Origin: Marinobacterium lutimaris
GTDB lineage: Bacteria > Pseudomonadota > Gammaproteobacteria > Pseudomonadales > Balneatricaceae
NCBI RefSeq assembly: GCF_900108065.1
Contig: NZ_FNVQ01000002.1
Span: 496,001-560,000, forward strand
Length of the DNA stretch: 64,000 nt
Reading direction: 5' to 3'
The translations under genes and the position numbers were made by a program. The notes under the pieces are model-generated. The model saw only the letters and a list, made by a program, of their open reading frames with translations, did no database searches and was not told the DNA's origin. Position 1 is the stretch's first letter. Every line of letters begins with the position of its first letter. Shown here one piece after another: positions 53,008-60,354 of the stretch.

Positions 53008-53358
53008 ATGAGCAGCATTACCAAACTGCCGGTACGCAGCGTTGAACCGATCACCGATGACCTGCCGGGCTGGGTGAAACAGGAAGGCTCGCCAAGCATG
53101 TCCACCTGGATCGAATACACCGCGCCGGACGAGTCAATGATCGCCGGCTGGTGGACCGCCACCCCGGGCACTTATCACGCCACCTACGCCAGCTGGGAGT
53201 TCATTCACCTGATCGAAGGCAAGGCGATCATCACCCCGGAAGGCGGTGAGTCGGTGGAAGTGGGACCAGGCGATGCGTTCGTGATTGAAGCGGACTTTGT
53301 CGGCACCTGGGAGATTATCGAGCCGATCCTGAAGCACTTCACCATTCGGATGAAGTGA
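53008..53358 (+). CDS. small DUF861-type cupin linked to tmm
   Basis: A 116-residue single cupin: STWIEYTAPDESMIAGWWTA, then WEFIHLIEGKAIITPEGGES and VGPGDAFVIEADFVGTWEII. It belongs to the (S)-ureidoglycine aminohydrolase-like cupin group. The usual metal-binding histidines are sparse (EFIHLIEG has one), so it may not be a metalloenzyme. AGGAG lies 7 bases before the ATG. Cotranscription with tmm suggests an accessory role, possibly binding an amine; no function is established from sequence. Confidence 0.78.
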   Translation: MSSITKLPVRSVEPITDDLPGWVKQEGSPSMSTWIEYTAPDESMIAGWWTATPGTYHATYASWEFIHLIEGKAIITPEGGESVEVGPGDAFVIEADFVGTWEIIEPILKHFTIRMK

Positions 53359-53374
53359 TCAAACGCGGGCGGCT

Positions 53375-53900
53375 GATCGCGGCGGGGCGCCGCTCCTACG
53401 AAATCCTCGCACGGATCCATTGTAGGAGGTGCGCCTCGCACCGATTGAGCCCCGCTTCGCAGCCATTTCAAACCACGGCGGAATGATCGCGGCGGGGCGC
53501 CGCTCCTACGAAAACCATGCACGAACCCATCGTAGGATGGCGCGCCTCGCGCCGATTGAGCTCCTACGAAAACCGCGCACGAACCCATCGTAGGAGGCGC
53601 GCCTCGCACCGATTGAGCCCCGCTTCGCAGCCATTTCAAACCACGGCGGAATGATCCCAGCGGGGGCTCCGTTCCTACGACAACCTCGCACGAACCCATC
53701 GTAGGAGGCGCGCCTCGCGCCGATTGAGCCCCGCTCCGCAGCCATTTCAAACCGCGGCGAGTGATCGCGGCGGGGGCGCCGCTCCTACGAAAACCGCGCA
53801 CGGATCCATTGTAGGAGGCGCGCCTCGCGCCGATTGAACCCCGCACCGCAGCCATTTCAAACCACGGCGGAATGATCGCAGCGGGGGCGCCGTTCCTACT
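53375..53900. repeat. 110-bp tandem repeat array with REP-like hairpins
   Basis: Units begin with GATCGCGGCGGGG or a variant at 53375, 53485, 53653, 53763 and 53874. Spacings are 110, 168 (one unit plus a 58-bp partial copy that has lost its start), 110 and 111. Each unit contains GGCGCCGCTCCTACGA, then CATCGTAGGAGGCGCGCCTC, inverted copies of a TAGGAG-GCGC REP-like element, then CCGCTTCGCAGCCATTTCAA. Apparent open frames through it on both strands are repeat artefacts. It fills the space between the cupin and nitrilase genes. Confidence 0.9.
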
Positions 53901-54765
53901 TGAAGCGGAACTGGCTATCCCAGTCGCGGTGGTTGAACACCTGGCCGTTGGCGCGCACCTGCGCCAGGGCTTCCAGGTCCAGCTCGGCAATGACCCAGCC
54001 GGCTTCGCCCTCTTCTCCCTGCGCCAGTACGCCATCATCGGGGTAGCCGTAATCCACCGGTGTATAGATCGCGGCGCGGCCGCTGTTGATATCCACCGCC
54101 TCAGACCAGGGCGCTTCACCGATGGTCGGTGACTGGGCGACGAAGCACTGGTTCTCCAGCGCCCGCGCCTGGCAACCGATTCGCACGCGGTTGTAGCCGG
54201 CCTGGGTATCGGTGCAGCTCGGCACCAGGATCAGATCCGCGCCCATCTCCACCTGTTTGCGGGCGATGGCCGGGAATTCGCTGTCGTAACAGACAGAGAT
54301 ACCGACCTTGCCGAAAACGGTGTCGATCACGCGGATCTCGCTGCCGGCACTGATCAGCCACTGCTCCGACTCAAACCGGGTCATCTGCAGTTTGTCCTGG
54401 TAGTCGCGGGTACCGCTGGGGCGGAACAGCCAGGCGCGGTTCACGTAACGGCCATTCTCCTGCAACAGCGGGAAAGTCCCCGCCTGGATATGCAGCTTGT
54501 GTTCCTGCGCCAGCTCGGTAAACAGATCCAGAAACGGCTGATGCAGACTCTGCATCGCTTCCAGCTGGCCCGACAGGGAGCGGTAGACGTTGGCCTCAAA
54601 CAGCGAGGCCAGCTCCATGCTGAAGTATTCGGGAAACAGCAGGAAGTTGGCGCCCTGGCTGACGGCATCGTTCACCATGCCCTGGATTTTGGTGCGATAG
54701 TTTTCCCAGCTACCGACAAAGTTGATCGGGTACTGGGCAGCAGCGAGCGTCAGGGTATGGTTCAT
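53896..54765 (-). CDS. carbon-nitrogen hydrolase (nitrilase superfamily)
   Basis: A 289-residue amidase with the Glu-Lys-Cys triad: Glu in NFLLFPEYFSMELAS, Lys in RDYQDKLQMTRFESEQ and Cys in GISVCYDSEFPAIAR. It is not close to a named nitrilase by eye; the length and pattern fit aliphatic or omega-amidase relatives. It ends within the last repeat unit. A GNAT gene lies 54 bases upstream on the same strand. Nitrilase-GNAT pairs, and fusions of the two, are known in other bacteria, so the two may work on the same amine or amide. Confidence 0.85.
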   Translation of the reverse strand: MNHTLTLAAAQYPINFVGSWENYRTKIQGMVNDAVSQGANFLLFPEYFSMELASLFEANVYRSLSGQLEAMQSLHQPFLDLFTELAQEHKLHIQAGTFPLLQENGRYVNRAWLFRPSGTRDYQDKLQMTRFESEQWLISAGSEIRVIDTVFGKVGISVCYDSEFPAIARKQVEMGADLILVPSCTDTQAGYNRVRIGCQARALENQCFVAQSPTIGEAPWSEAVDINSGRAAIYTPVDYGYPDDGVLAQGEEGEAGWVIAELDLEALAQVRANGQVFNHRDWDSQFRFK

Positions 54766-54819
54766 GGGAGTCTCTTGGGCGCGGAGCGTTAATTATTAGG
54801 GGCAGACCTGGCTAGGCGT

Positions 54820-55413
54820 TTAAACCAGCCGCTTCAGATAAAACTGCATCGGCTTGGCGGTCTCTTCCGCATCGCCCACATCCTTCCAGCTGAATTCGGT
54901 AAGCAGACCAGCTTCGGCATTGTAACCAAAGTGCTGCCAGATAGCGTCCAGCGGCTGGTAATCGGCGGGTTTTAACGGATGATTCTGGGGGCGCTGTACG
55001 GCGCAGAACACGCTGATCGACTTACCTAAAGCGTGCGCTTGGGCTTCACGTTCGCGGAAGAACCCCTTGTAGAAACCGGCGCCGCGGTGCTCCGGCAGCA
55101 GCACGGACTCGGCACAGTAGAAAATATCGTCCACGTTCCAGCCAGACTGCTCAAAGGGACGGCGAAACTCTTCGGTCTCATCGGCCAGCGCCAGTCCGGT
55201 GGAGGCGCCAACGACCTGATCGCCATTAAGCGCCAGCACACAGACGGCAGAGTCGGTTTCCACGTAGGTACGCAGGTACTTCGCCTCGTATTCGAGCGAG
55301 CCGTCGTAGAGATAGGGGAAGTCACGGAAAACCCGGATTCGCAGCGCCGCCACATGGTCGAGCCAGGGCTCGAGTTCGGCACCACGCAGGGTAAGAAGCT
55401 TGTAATCGTTCAT
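54820..55413 (-). CDS. GNAT-family acetyltransferase
   Basis: A 197-residue protein with a GNAT core: AALRIRVFRDFPYLYDGSLE, VCVLALNGDQVVGASTGLAL and the acetyl-CoA loop LPEHRGAGFYKGFFREREAQ. A conserved-looking C terminus (WQHFGYNAEAGLLTEFSWKD) occurs in relatives that accompany nitrilases. Substrate is unknown. It probably shares a transcript with the nitrilase. Confidence 0.82.
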   Translation of the reverse strand: MNDYKLLTLRGAELEPWLDHVAALRIRVFRDFPYLYDGSLEYEAKYLRTYVETDSAVCVLALNGDQVVGASTGLALADETEEFRRPFEQSGWNVDDIFYCAESVLLPEHRGAGFYKGFFREREAQAHALGKSISVFCAVQRPQNHPLKPADYQPLDAIWQHFGYNAEAGLLTEFSWKDVGDAEETAKPMQFYLKRLV

Positions 55414-55424
55414 GCGCGGGATAA

Positions 55425-55450
55425 TACCGCCTTTTGAAAAAAAGGCGGTA
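55425..55450 (-). terminator. hairpin between the SnoaL and GNAT genes
   Basis: TACCGCCTTTT (55425-55435) and AAAAGGCGGTA (55440-55450) form an 11-bp stem with loop GAAA. On the minus strand it follows the SnoaL gene; the A/T-rich inner stem could also supply a U-run. It probably separates the two transcripts. Confidence 0.6.
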
Positions 55451-55488
55451 ACTCGGTGAGGCCGTTAAGTTAGATCGCGGCGGTCAGC

Positions 55489-55899
55489 TTAGCCAACGAC
55501 CTGAGCGATCCAGTCTTCCAGGTTGTAGTAGTTGGTGACCCGGGCCACCTTGCCGCCACGCACTTCGAAAAACGCGCCGGCGGGCAGCTTGTAGGTCTGG
55601 CCCTTGGCTTCCGGCAGACCTTCATCGGTCACCAGGTATTCGCCGTTAACGACGAACTCGGCCGCTGCGCGGCTGCCGTCGGCACTGCTCATGATGGAGA
55701 TACCGGTCAGCTCCTCGCGGTAGCAGCGGTTCATGTGATCCATGAATGCCGCGAACGCATCGCGTCCAACCTGGCGCTCACCCTGGTTGATATCGTGGAC
55801 TACATCTTCGGTCAGAAGACCGAGGAAGCATTCCATATCGCCCTGGTTGAAGGCGCGGTAGTATTCGAAGATCAACGCTTCGGTTTCGGCTCTGCTCAT
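55489..55899 (-). CDS. SnoaL/ketosteroid-isomerase-like NTF2-fold protein
   Basis: A 136-residue protein with the NTF2-like pattern: ALIFEYYRAFNQGDMECFLG, then LTEDVVHDINQGERQVGRDA and PAGAFFEVRGGKVARVTNYY. Members are isomerases, cyclases or hydrolases; no specific activity is evident. It is flanked by gaps on both sides and appears monocistronic. GAGAGAGCTC precedes the ATG. Confidence 0.78.
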   Translation of the reverse strand: MSRAETEALIFEYYRAFNQGDMECFLGLLTEDVVHDINQGERQVGRDAFAAFMDHMNRCYREELTGISIMSSADGSRAAAEFVVNGEYLVTDEGLPEAKGQTYKLPAGAFFEVRGGKVARVTNYYNLEDWIAQVVG

Positions 55900-56104
55900 G
55901 AGCTCTCTCCAGAACTGTGGATATGTTGCCTGAGACGATAGCCTTAGGTTCCGGCTCCGTCCTTCCCGACAGCGACATTTTTGTTCGCAGGTACGCTGCT
56001 ATCTATAAAACATTCCATTGCGTTCCGTATGGCATCTGCAGCCCTCACTCAGGATAGCTGCAAATGCCGCTCAGGAATGTCGATTTACCCAACGGCCGGG
56101 AGAT

Positions 56105-56437
56105 TCAGGCAGTGCTGCCTTCACCACCGACCAGCTTCAGCCCCACCACGCCGGCGATGATCATGCCGATACAGAAGATCCGCAGCGCGCCGCCGGGCTC
56201 CTGCATAAACAGGATGCCGACAATCGCCAGCGCCGAGGCGCCGATGCCGGACCAGACCGCGTAGGCGGTGCCCACCGGAATGGTGCGCATAGCGAACGAC
56301 AGCAGCGCCAGGCTCACCACGATCAGCACCGCCGTGATCAGCGAGGGCCAAAGACGGGTAAAGCCATCGCTATATTTCAGGCCGATGGCCCAGAGACACT
56401 CCAGCACTCCGGCGATCAACAGGTATATCCAGCCCAA
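56105..56437 (-). CDS. sugE: SMR transporter of the SugE/Gdx guanidinium-exporter type
   Basis: A 110-residue four-helix protein. [20 protein letters not shown] with Glu13 and [11 protein letters not shown], and [20 protein letters not shown], follow SugE/Gdx closely and differ from the EmrE-type paralogue at 21.2 kb. Gdx proteins export guanidinium in exchange for protons. This is notable beside two ureohydrolases and a creatinase-like protein in the same window. No guanidine riboswitch was recognised upstream. It lies 40 bases downstream of the dimethylamine monooxygenase operon on the same strand and could be cotranscribed. Confidence 0.86.
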   Translation of the reverse strand: MGWIYLLIAGVLECLWAIGLKYSDGFTRLWPSLITAVLIVVSLALLSFAMRTIPVGTAYAVWSGIGASALAIVGILFMQEPGGALRIFCIGMIIAGVVGLKLVGGEGSTA

Positions 56438-56477
56438 GAGTCTCTCCTTCTCTCAGCGTTTCAGAATAGTCAGTGGC

Positions 56478-57497
56478 TCAGTTCGCCGGGTCGTACTTGG
56501 CCAGCCAGTCCACCACCAGCGGATGGAAGCGGGTCAGACCTTTGTACTCGATCAGCTGCTCCGGCAGACCTTTCATTACGCGGTGCATCCGCTTGGCCCA
56601 TTCCGGGTTGGTGACCAGATCTTCCAGGCTGATCAGGTAGGTACGGATGCTGAACATCAGCGCGTTGCTGCGCGACATGCGATCCAGCACCTGCAGCTCC
56701 ACACGCAGATGCACCTTTTCACCGACGTTTTCCGGCGTAACACTCGCACGGTCAGAACCCCAGCTTGGGTAGGTTTCCGGTGAGGTGTCCATGCGTGCAT
56801 TTACGGTCAGCGTCCAGTTCAGGCGGCGTACCGGACGTCCCAGCGGAATCGCGCAGAGGTATTTCAGGGCGCGGTCGAAGATACCCATCTCATGAGCCAT
56901 GGGCACCGGGCCGTGCCACTCCTTGAAGCCCATGCCGGCATCGAACGCCAGCGACCAGTCCGCCGGGCAGGTGACGATACCGGCATCCATGAACAGATCA
57001 CCGTCGCGCTGATCCAGCAGCGCAAAATCGCCCTGCACCTGGCGGCCGATATACTCCATCGGCGGCAGCGGCAGCGTGCTGCTGTCCCCAAAGGTGAAGC
57101 TGTCGTTGATGTTGAGCAGCTTGTTTTCCCAGGTCCACTGATCGCCGGCTTTGGTCAGCTTGAAGTGCTCCGGGTAATCTTCAGAGAAGCAGTGCATGAC
57201 GCGGTCGATCATGTCCCAGCAGGCCAGATCCATATGCGGCATGGCCAGGCAGCGCTTGGGGTTCTCTTTCAGCACCAGGTCGCGCTCATGCATCTCAGAG
57301 AGATAGTGCTCATCGATATCGAGCAGGTGCTCGTAGACACTGCCCTCCGGCCCCGGCGTTACATGCGGCTCGATATTGACCGAGTACATGTACTCATCTT
57401 CCGGGAAGGGGAAGGGAAAACGGGCCACGGCGCCAGGGCTGTTGGAATAGGTGAAATCGTCGCGAAAACTCTGAATCGGTTTGGGTGCCATTCTCAT
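56478..57497 (-). CDS. heme-dependent oxidative N-demethylase subunit (DUF3445), dimethylamine monooxygenase
   Basis: A 339-residue DUF3445 protein starting MRMAPKPIQSFRDDFTYSNS at the ATG at 57497, with AGGAG 8 bases upstream. The family binds heme; RCLAMPHMDLACWDMIDRVM and RPVRRLNWTLTVNARMDTSP are in the conserved core. It is the oxygenase component that converts dimethylamine to methylamine and formaldehyde. Reductase and DmmA-like genes lie just upstream in the same operon. Subunit letters differ among sources, so I give no symbol. The related HDOD group, with other secondary amines as substrate, is the alternative. Confidence 0.87.
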   Translation of the reverse strand: MRMAPKPIQSFRDDFTYSNSPGAVARFPFPFPEDEYMYSVNIEPHVTPGPEGSVYEHLLDIDEHYLSEMHERDLVLKENPKRCLAMPHMDLACWDMIDRVMHCFSEDYPEHFKLTKAGDQWTWENKLLNINDSFTFGDSSTLPLPPMEYIGRQVQGDFALLDQRDGDLFMDAGIVTCPADWSLAFDAGMGFKEWHGPVPMAHEMGIFDRALKYLCAIPLGRPVRRLNWTLTVNARMDTSPETYPSWGSDRASVTPENVGEKVHLRVELQVLDRMSRSNALMFSIRTYLISLEDLVTNPEWAKRMHRVMKGLPEQLIEYKGLTRFHPLVVDWLAKYDPAN

Positions 57498-57508
57498 GGG
57501 GATAACTC

Positions 57509-58459
57509 CTAAAGATCGATAACCAGGCGCTTGCCGGAAGCTCGGGATACGCAAGGCATGATGCAGTCACCCTGCTCGCGCTCGGCCGCTGATAGAAATT
57601 CGTCGCGATGTTCGATATCGCCGGACAGCACGCGGGTGACGCACTGGCCGCAGACACCGCCGCGACAGAGGTGCGGCACATCAACCTCGGCATCCTCCAG
57701 CGCTTCCAGCAGCGTGGTCTCGCCATCGACTTTCACGGTGCGACCGCTGCGCGACAGTTCAACCTCAAACGGTTTGCCCGGCTGGGGCGCGGCGAACGCT
57801 TCGAAATGTACATGGCTGGCGGGCCAGCCGAGTTCTTCGGTGACCTCGCGTACGCCGGCGATCAGCTCTTCCGGGCCGCAGATATAGACATGAGTGCCAC
57901 GCGGCTGGTCTGCCAACAGCTCGCCCAGGGCACAGCGCTGGCCGGCTTCAGAGTCATAGAGGAAGCACTGCTCGCCGAGCTCTGCCTTGAGCTGTTCGCG
58001 GTAGGCGCCGGTGCTGGAGCCACGGTAGAGATAGTGCAGTTCGAAATCGGCACCGCGGCGCTTCAGCTCCGGCAGGTACGCCATAAACGGCGTAATACCC
58101 ACGCCACCGGCCAGCAACAGGTGCTTGCCGGCGTTCCAGTTCGGCGCGAACAGGTTGGCCGGCGGTGTGATGCTCAGTTCATCACCCACCTTCACCGACT
58201 CATGCATATAGACCGAGCCACCGCGGGACTGCTCCTGCAGGCGCACGGCGATTCGGTAGCAGCCGCTGTCGCGCGGATCGCTCAGCAGTGAGTAGGCGTT
58301 GCGGTGCGGACGCGGTTCAGCGGGCATCTCAACCACCACATGGCTGCCGGGGGAGAATGCCAGGAACTCGCCATCGATCGCTTCCAGGGTAAATTCACGG
58401 ATCAGCGGAGAGACCTGCTCGATGCCGCTGACACGCACACGAATGCTATCGGTACTCAT
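57509..58459 (-). CDS. phthalate-dioxygenase-reductase-like electron transfer subunit of dimethylamine monooxygenase
   Basis: A 316-residue flavin reductase: RNAYSLLSDPRD (flavin), LLAGGVGITPFMAYLPELKR and VYICGPEELIAGVREVTEEL (NAD(P)H), and a C-terminal plant-type [2Fe-2S] domain with CRGGVCGQC and a last Cys in CIMPCVSRA. It would pass electrons from NAD(P)H to the heme subunit. The ATG at 58459 overlaps the DmmA-like stop by one base. It is of the same reductase family as the C-terminal half of the P450 fusion at 60.4 kb, so the two could share a common origin. Confidence 0.88.
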   Translation of the reverse strand: MSTDSIRVRVSGIEQVSPLIREFTLEAIDGEFLAFSPGSHVVVEMPAEPRPHRNAYSLLSDPRDSGCYRIAVRLQEQSRGGSVYMHESVKVGDELSITPPANLFAPNWNAGKHLLLAGGVGITPFMAYLPELKRRGADFELHYLYRGSSTGAYREQLKAELGEQCFLYDSEAGQRCALGELLADQPRGTHVYICGPEELIAGVREVTEELGWPASHVHFEAFAAPQPGKPFEVELSRSGRTVKVDGETTLLEALEDAEVDVPHLCRGGVCGQCVTRVLSGDIEHRDEFLSAAEREQGDCIMPCVSRASGKRLVIDL

Positions 58460-58983
58460 CACACCAGCTCCTCTGTTTCCGGGATATCGGCCGGGTCTTC
58501 GGCATTGATCTGCACGCCCACGTAAGCGCCGTGCAGCTTGGAGTAGTGATCACGCACCAGCAGCAGGCGCCCGCAGGCGGAGCAGGCTTGCGGCGAGTGG
58601 GTTACGCCCTCAGTGATTTCGTAGCAGTGGGTACAGAAGAGACGGCGCTCTTTAGTAGTCGGCTCACACATCTGCACCTGTTCGTCGGCAAGGCCCGCCG
58701 CCAGCGACAGATTGCGGATATCCCACATAAAACCTTCGCTGCCGCAGACATAGACAGCGCTTGCCAACGGCAGTGTCTCAAACACCTTATCCAGCTCGGC
58801 GCGGAGCGCTTCGGTCAGGCCATCCGCCCCGCCAGCGACGCGGATGCACTGTTCCTGCGGCAGGCTGGCGTACAGAGCATCGAGCTCGGCACCTGCACCA
58901 ATGAAGAGATGTTTTTTCGCCTTTGGCCGGATAACGACCGGGTCATAGAGCGGCCGGCTTTTGATACGCGGATCGATCTGCAT
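58459..58983 (-). CDS. dmmA: DmmA-like small subunit of dimethylamine monooxygenase
   Basis: A 174-residue protein with a reductase-like N-terminal half (KKHLFIGAGAELDALYASLP, SAVYVCGSEGFMWDIRNLS) and a C-terminal zinc-ribbon-like part with C117, C120, C134 and C137 (RLFCTHCYEI and QACSACGRLL). This matches the DmmA-type subunit that accompanies DUF3445 and the reductase. AAGGAGG lies 9 bases before the ATG at 58983. It is the first gene of the operon. The letter is used as in the DmmA-like domain family, which I recall but cannot check. Confidence 0.8.
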   Translation of the reverse strand: MQIDPRIKSRPLYDPVVIRPKAKKHLFIGAGAELDALYASLPQEQCIRVAGGADGLTEALRAELDKVFETLPLASAVYVCGSEGFMWDIRNLSLAAGLADEQVQMCEPTTKERRLFCTHCYEITEGVTHSPQACSACGRLLLVRDHYSKLHGAYVGVQINAEDPADIPETEELV

Positions 58984-59064
58984 TACCACTCGCCTCCTTC
59001 ATAAGGTTGAGTCTTATCGCCAGTGGAAATAAGCGGGCGGCGATGTAAAAACCGCCCCGTTTTA

Positions 59065-59116
59065 TTTCCCTTTGGGATAGTTTATTTCTCATGAAGAAAG
59101 GCAATTTACGCACCAG
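59065..59116 (-). promoter_or_regulatory. sigma-54-type promoter and dyads upstream of the dimethylamine monooxygenase operon
   Basis: On the minus strand CTGGTGCGTAAATTGCC has GG at 59114-59113 and GC at 59102-59101 with the 10-base spacer. TTTCTTCATGAGAAA (59099-59085) and TATCCCAAAGGGAAA (59079-59065) follow with a 20-bp phase. Base by base it aligns with the purU-mgd promoter (TTGC, dyad, A/T-rich linker, dyad). The distance to the dmmA ATG is about 80 bases. Confidence 0.65.
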
Positions 59117-59263
59117 AATGCGTAACCAACTGATAAATAAGCAAGTTAGCTTCCAGGCAGGTTTTCCACTGCCATTAAGATGGAGAATAACTGCTCATTT
59201 TGGTGCAAAGCGCAGGGAGAACGGCTCGAATTGAGGCGCTGAATGTTCGCTGAGTAAGGGTAT

Positions 59264-60223
59264 TCAGAGCTCCCAGGGCTCAGGAGAACTGATCTCGGAA
59301 TCATCCTCCAGCGGAAATTCCTCGTGGAACAACTCATAGATCAGACTGCGCATCCAGCGGTTGGCCGGGTCCTTGTGGAAGCGACCGTGCCAGTGCTGCT
59401 TGAGCACAAACACCGGGTTTTCCAGCGGCGGCTCCAGCACCTTGATATTGGCTAGCTGCGCAAAGGAGGTCCCCACCGCCCGCGGTAAGGTCACGATCAG
59501 ATCGGAAGTGCTGACGATAAACGGCACGCTCATAAAGTGCGGGATTGTCAGTACGATATTCCGTTTGATCCCCTGCTTCGCCAGCATCCGGTGGAAGATC
59601 TCCTGGCTGCGCGCCTGCGGCGTCACTATGGCGTGGGGCGCTTCAATAAACTGCTCAAGGCTGAGGCTGTCACCGATAACCGGGTGATCGGCACGGGCGA
59701 TGGTGGCGAAGTTATGCCGGAACAGACGCTGTTGATAAAAGCCGTTTTTAACCAGGTCCGGGAAATAGCCGAGCGCCAGGTCTACCTCGCCCTCTTCCAT
59801 TGCCCGCTCGAGCCGCGCGGGCGGCATTACCAGGGTTTTGATCGATACCCCTGGGGCAACCTGCAGCAGCCTTTTCAGAAGTTTCGGCAGAAATACCATC
59901 TCACCGATATCCGACATGCTGAAGGTGAAGGTGCGCTCAGCACGGGCCGGATCGAACTCGGCCTCCTGCAACAACTCCCGGTTAACCGTTTCCAGAATCC
60001 GGCTGACAGGGTCGGCCAACTCCATCGCCCGGGCCGTGGGGGTCATGCCTTTGGCAGTGCGCACAAACAGCTGATCGTTGAACTGCCGGCGCAGTTTTGA
60101 CAGCGCAAAACTCATGGCAGGCTGGCTTAATCCGATCAGCGCCGCCCCCTCTGAGACACTTTTCGTCGTCTGGATGGCGTCGAAAACCTTCAATAAATTC
60201 AAATCGATATCTTTAATATTCAT
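59264..60223 (-). CDS. LysR-family regulator divergent from the P450 fusion
   Basis: A 319-residue NodD-type LTTR. The HTH is TTKSVSEGAALIGLSQPAMS followed by ALSKLRRQFNDQLFVRTAKG, and the effector domain begins TFTFSMSDIGEMVFLPKLLK. Similar regulators control aromatic acid genes. The ATG at 60223 (MNIKDIDLNLLKVFDAIQTT) is used; a longer frame upstream crosses the divergent promoter and the P450 start. It most likely controls the P450. Confidence 0.88.
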   Translation of the reverse strand: MNIKDIDLNLLKVFDAIQTTKSVSEGAALIGLSQPAMSFALSKLRRQFNDQLFVRTAKGMTPTARAMELADPVSRILETVNRELLQEAEFDPARAERTFTFSMSDIGEMVFLPKLLKRLLQVAPGVSIKTLVMPPARLERAMEEGEVDLALGYFPDLVKNGFYQQRLFRHNFATIARADHPVIGDSLSLEQFIEAPHAIVTPQARSQEIFHRMLAKQGIKRNIVLTIPHFMSVPFIVSTSDLIVTLPRAVGTSFAQLANIKVLEPPLENPVFVLKQHWHGRFHKDPANRWMRSLIYELFHEEFPLEDDSEISSPEPWEL

Positions 60224-60354
60224 TATTTTTATATTCGAAATAAACAAACGATGATTTACAGATAGTAGTCCAGTTTCTAGTCTCGAACACAAGTTTGGGA
60301 CAGGCCAGAGCAGCCGTCCCGACACAAGATAAAAATAATAAGCGAGGCTCAACA
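60224..60354. promoter_or_regulatory. divergent promoter of lysR and the P450 fusion
   Basis: TTTATATTCGAAATAAA (60228-60244) is a near-palindrome around TTCGAA and contains a T-N11-A LTTR-type core, adjacent to the lysR start. GAGG lies 8 bases before the P450 ATG. Confidence 0.5.

Noticed and set aside
53375-53900. CRISPR array
   Set aside because: The period is 110 bp and the whole unit is conserved; there are no unique spacers and no cas genes.
53205-54119. 304-codon minus-strand frame through the tandem repeat
   Set aside because: Its product is a low-complexity repetition of the 110-bp unit and it overlaps both the cupin and nitrilase genes.
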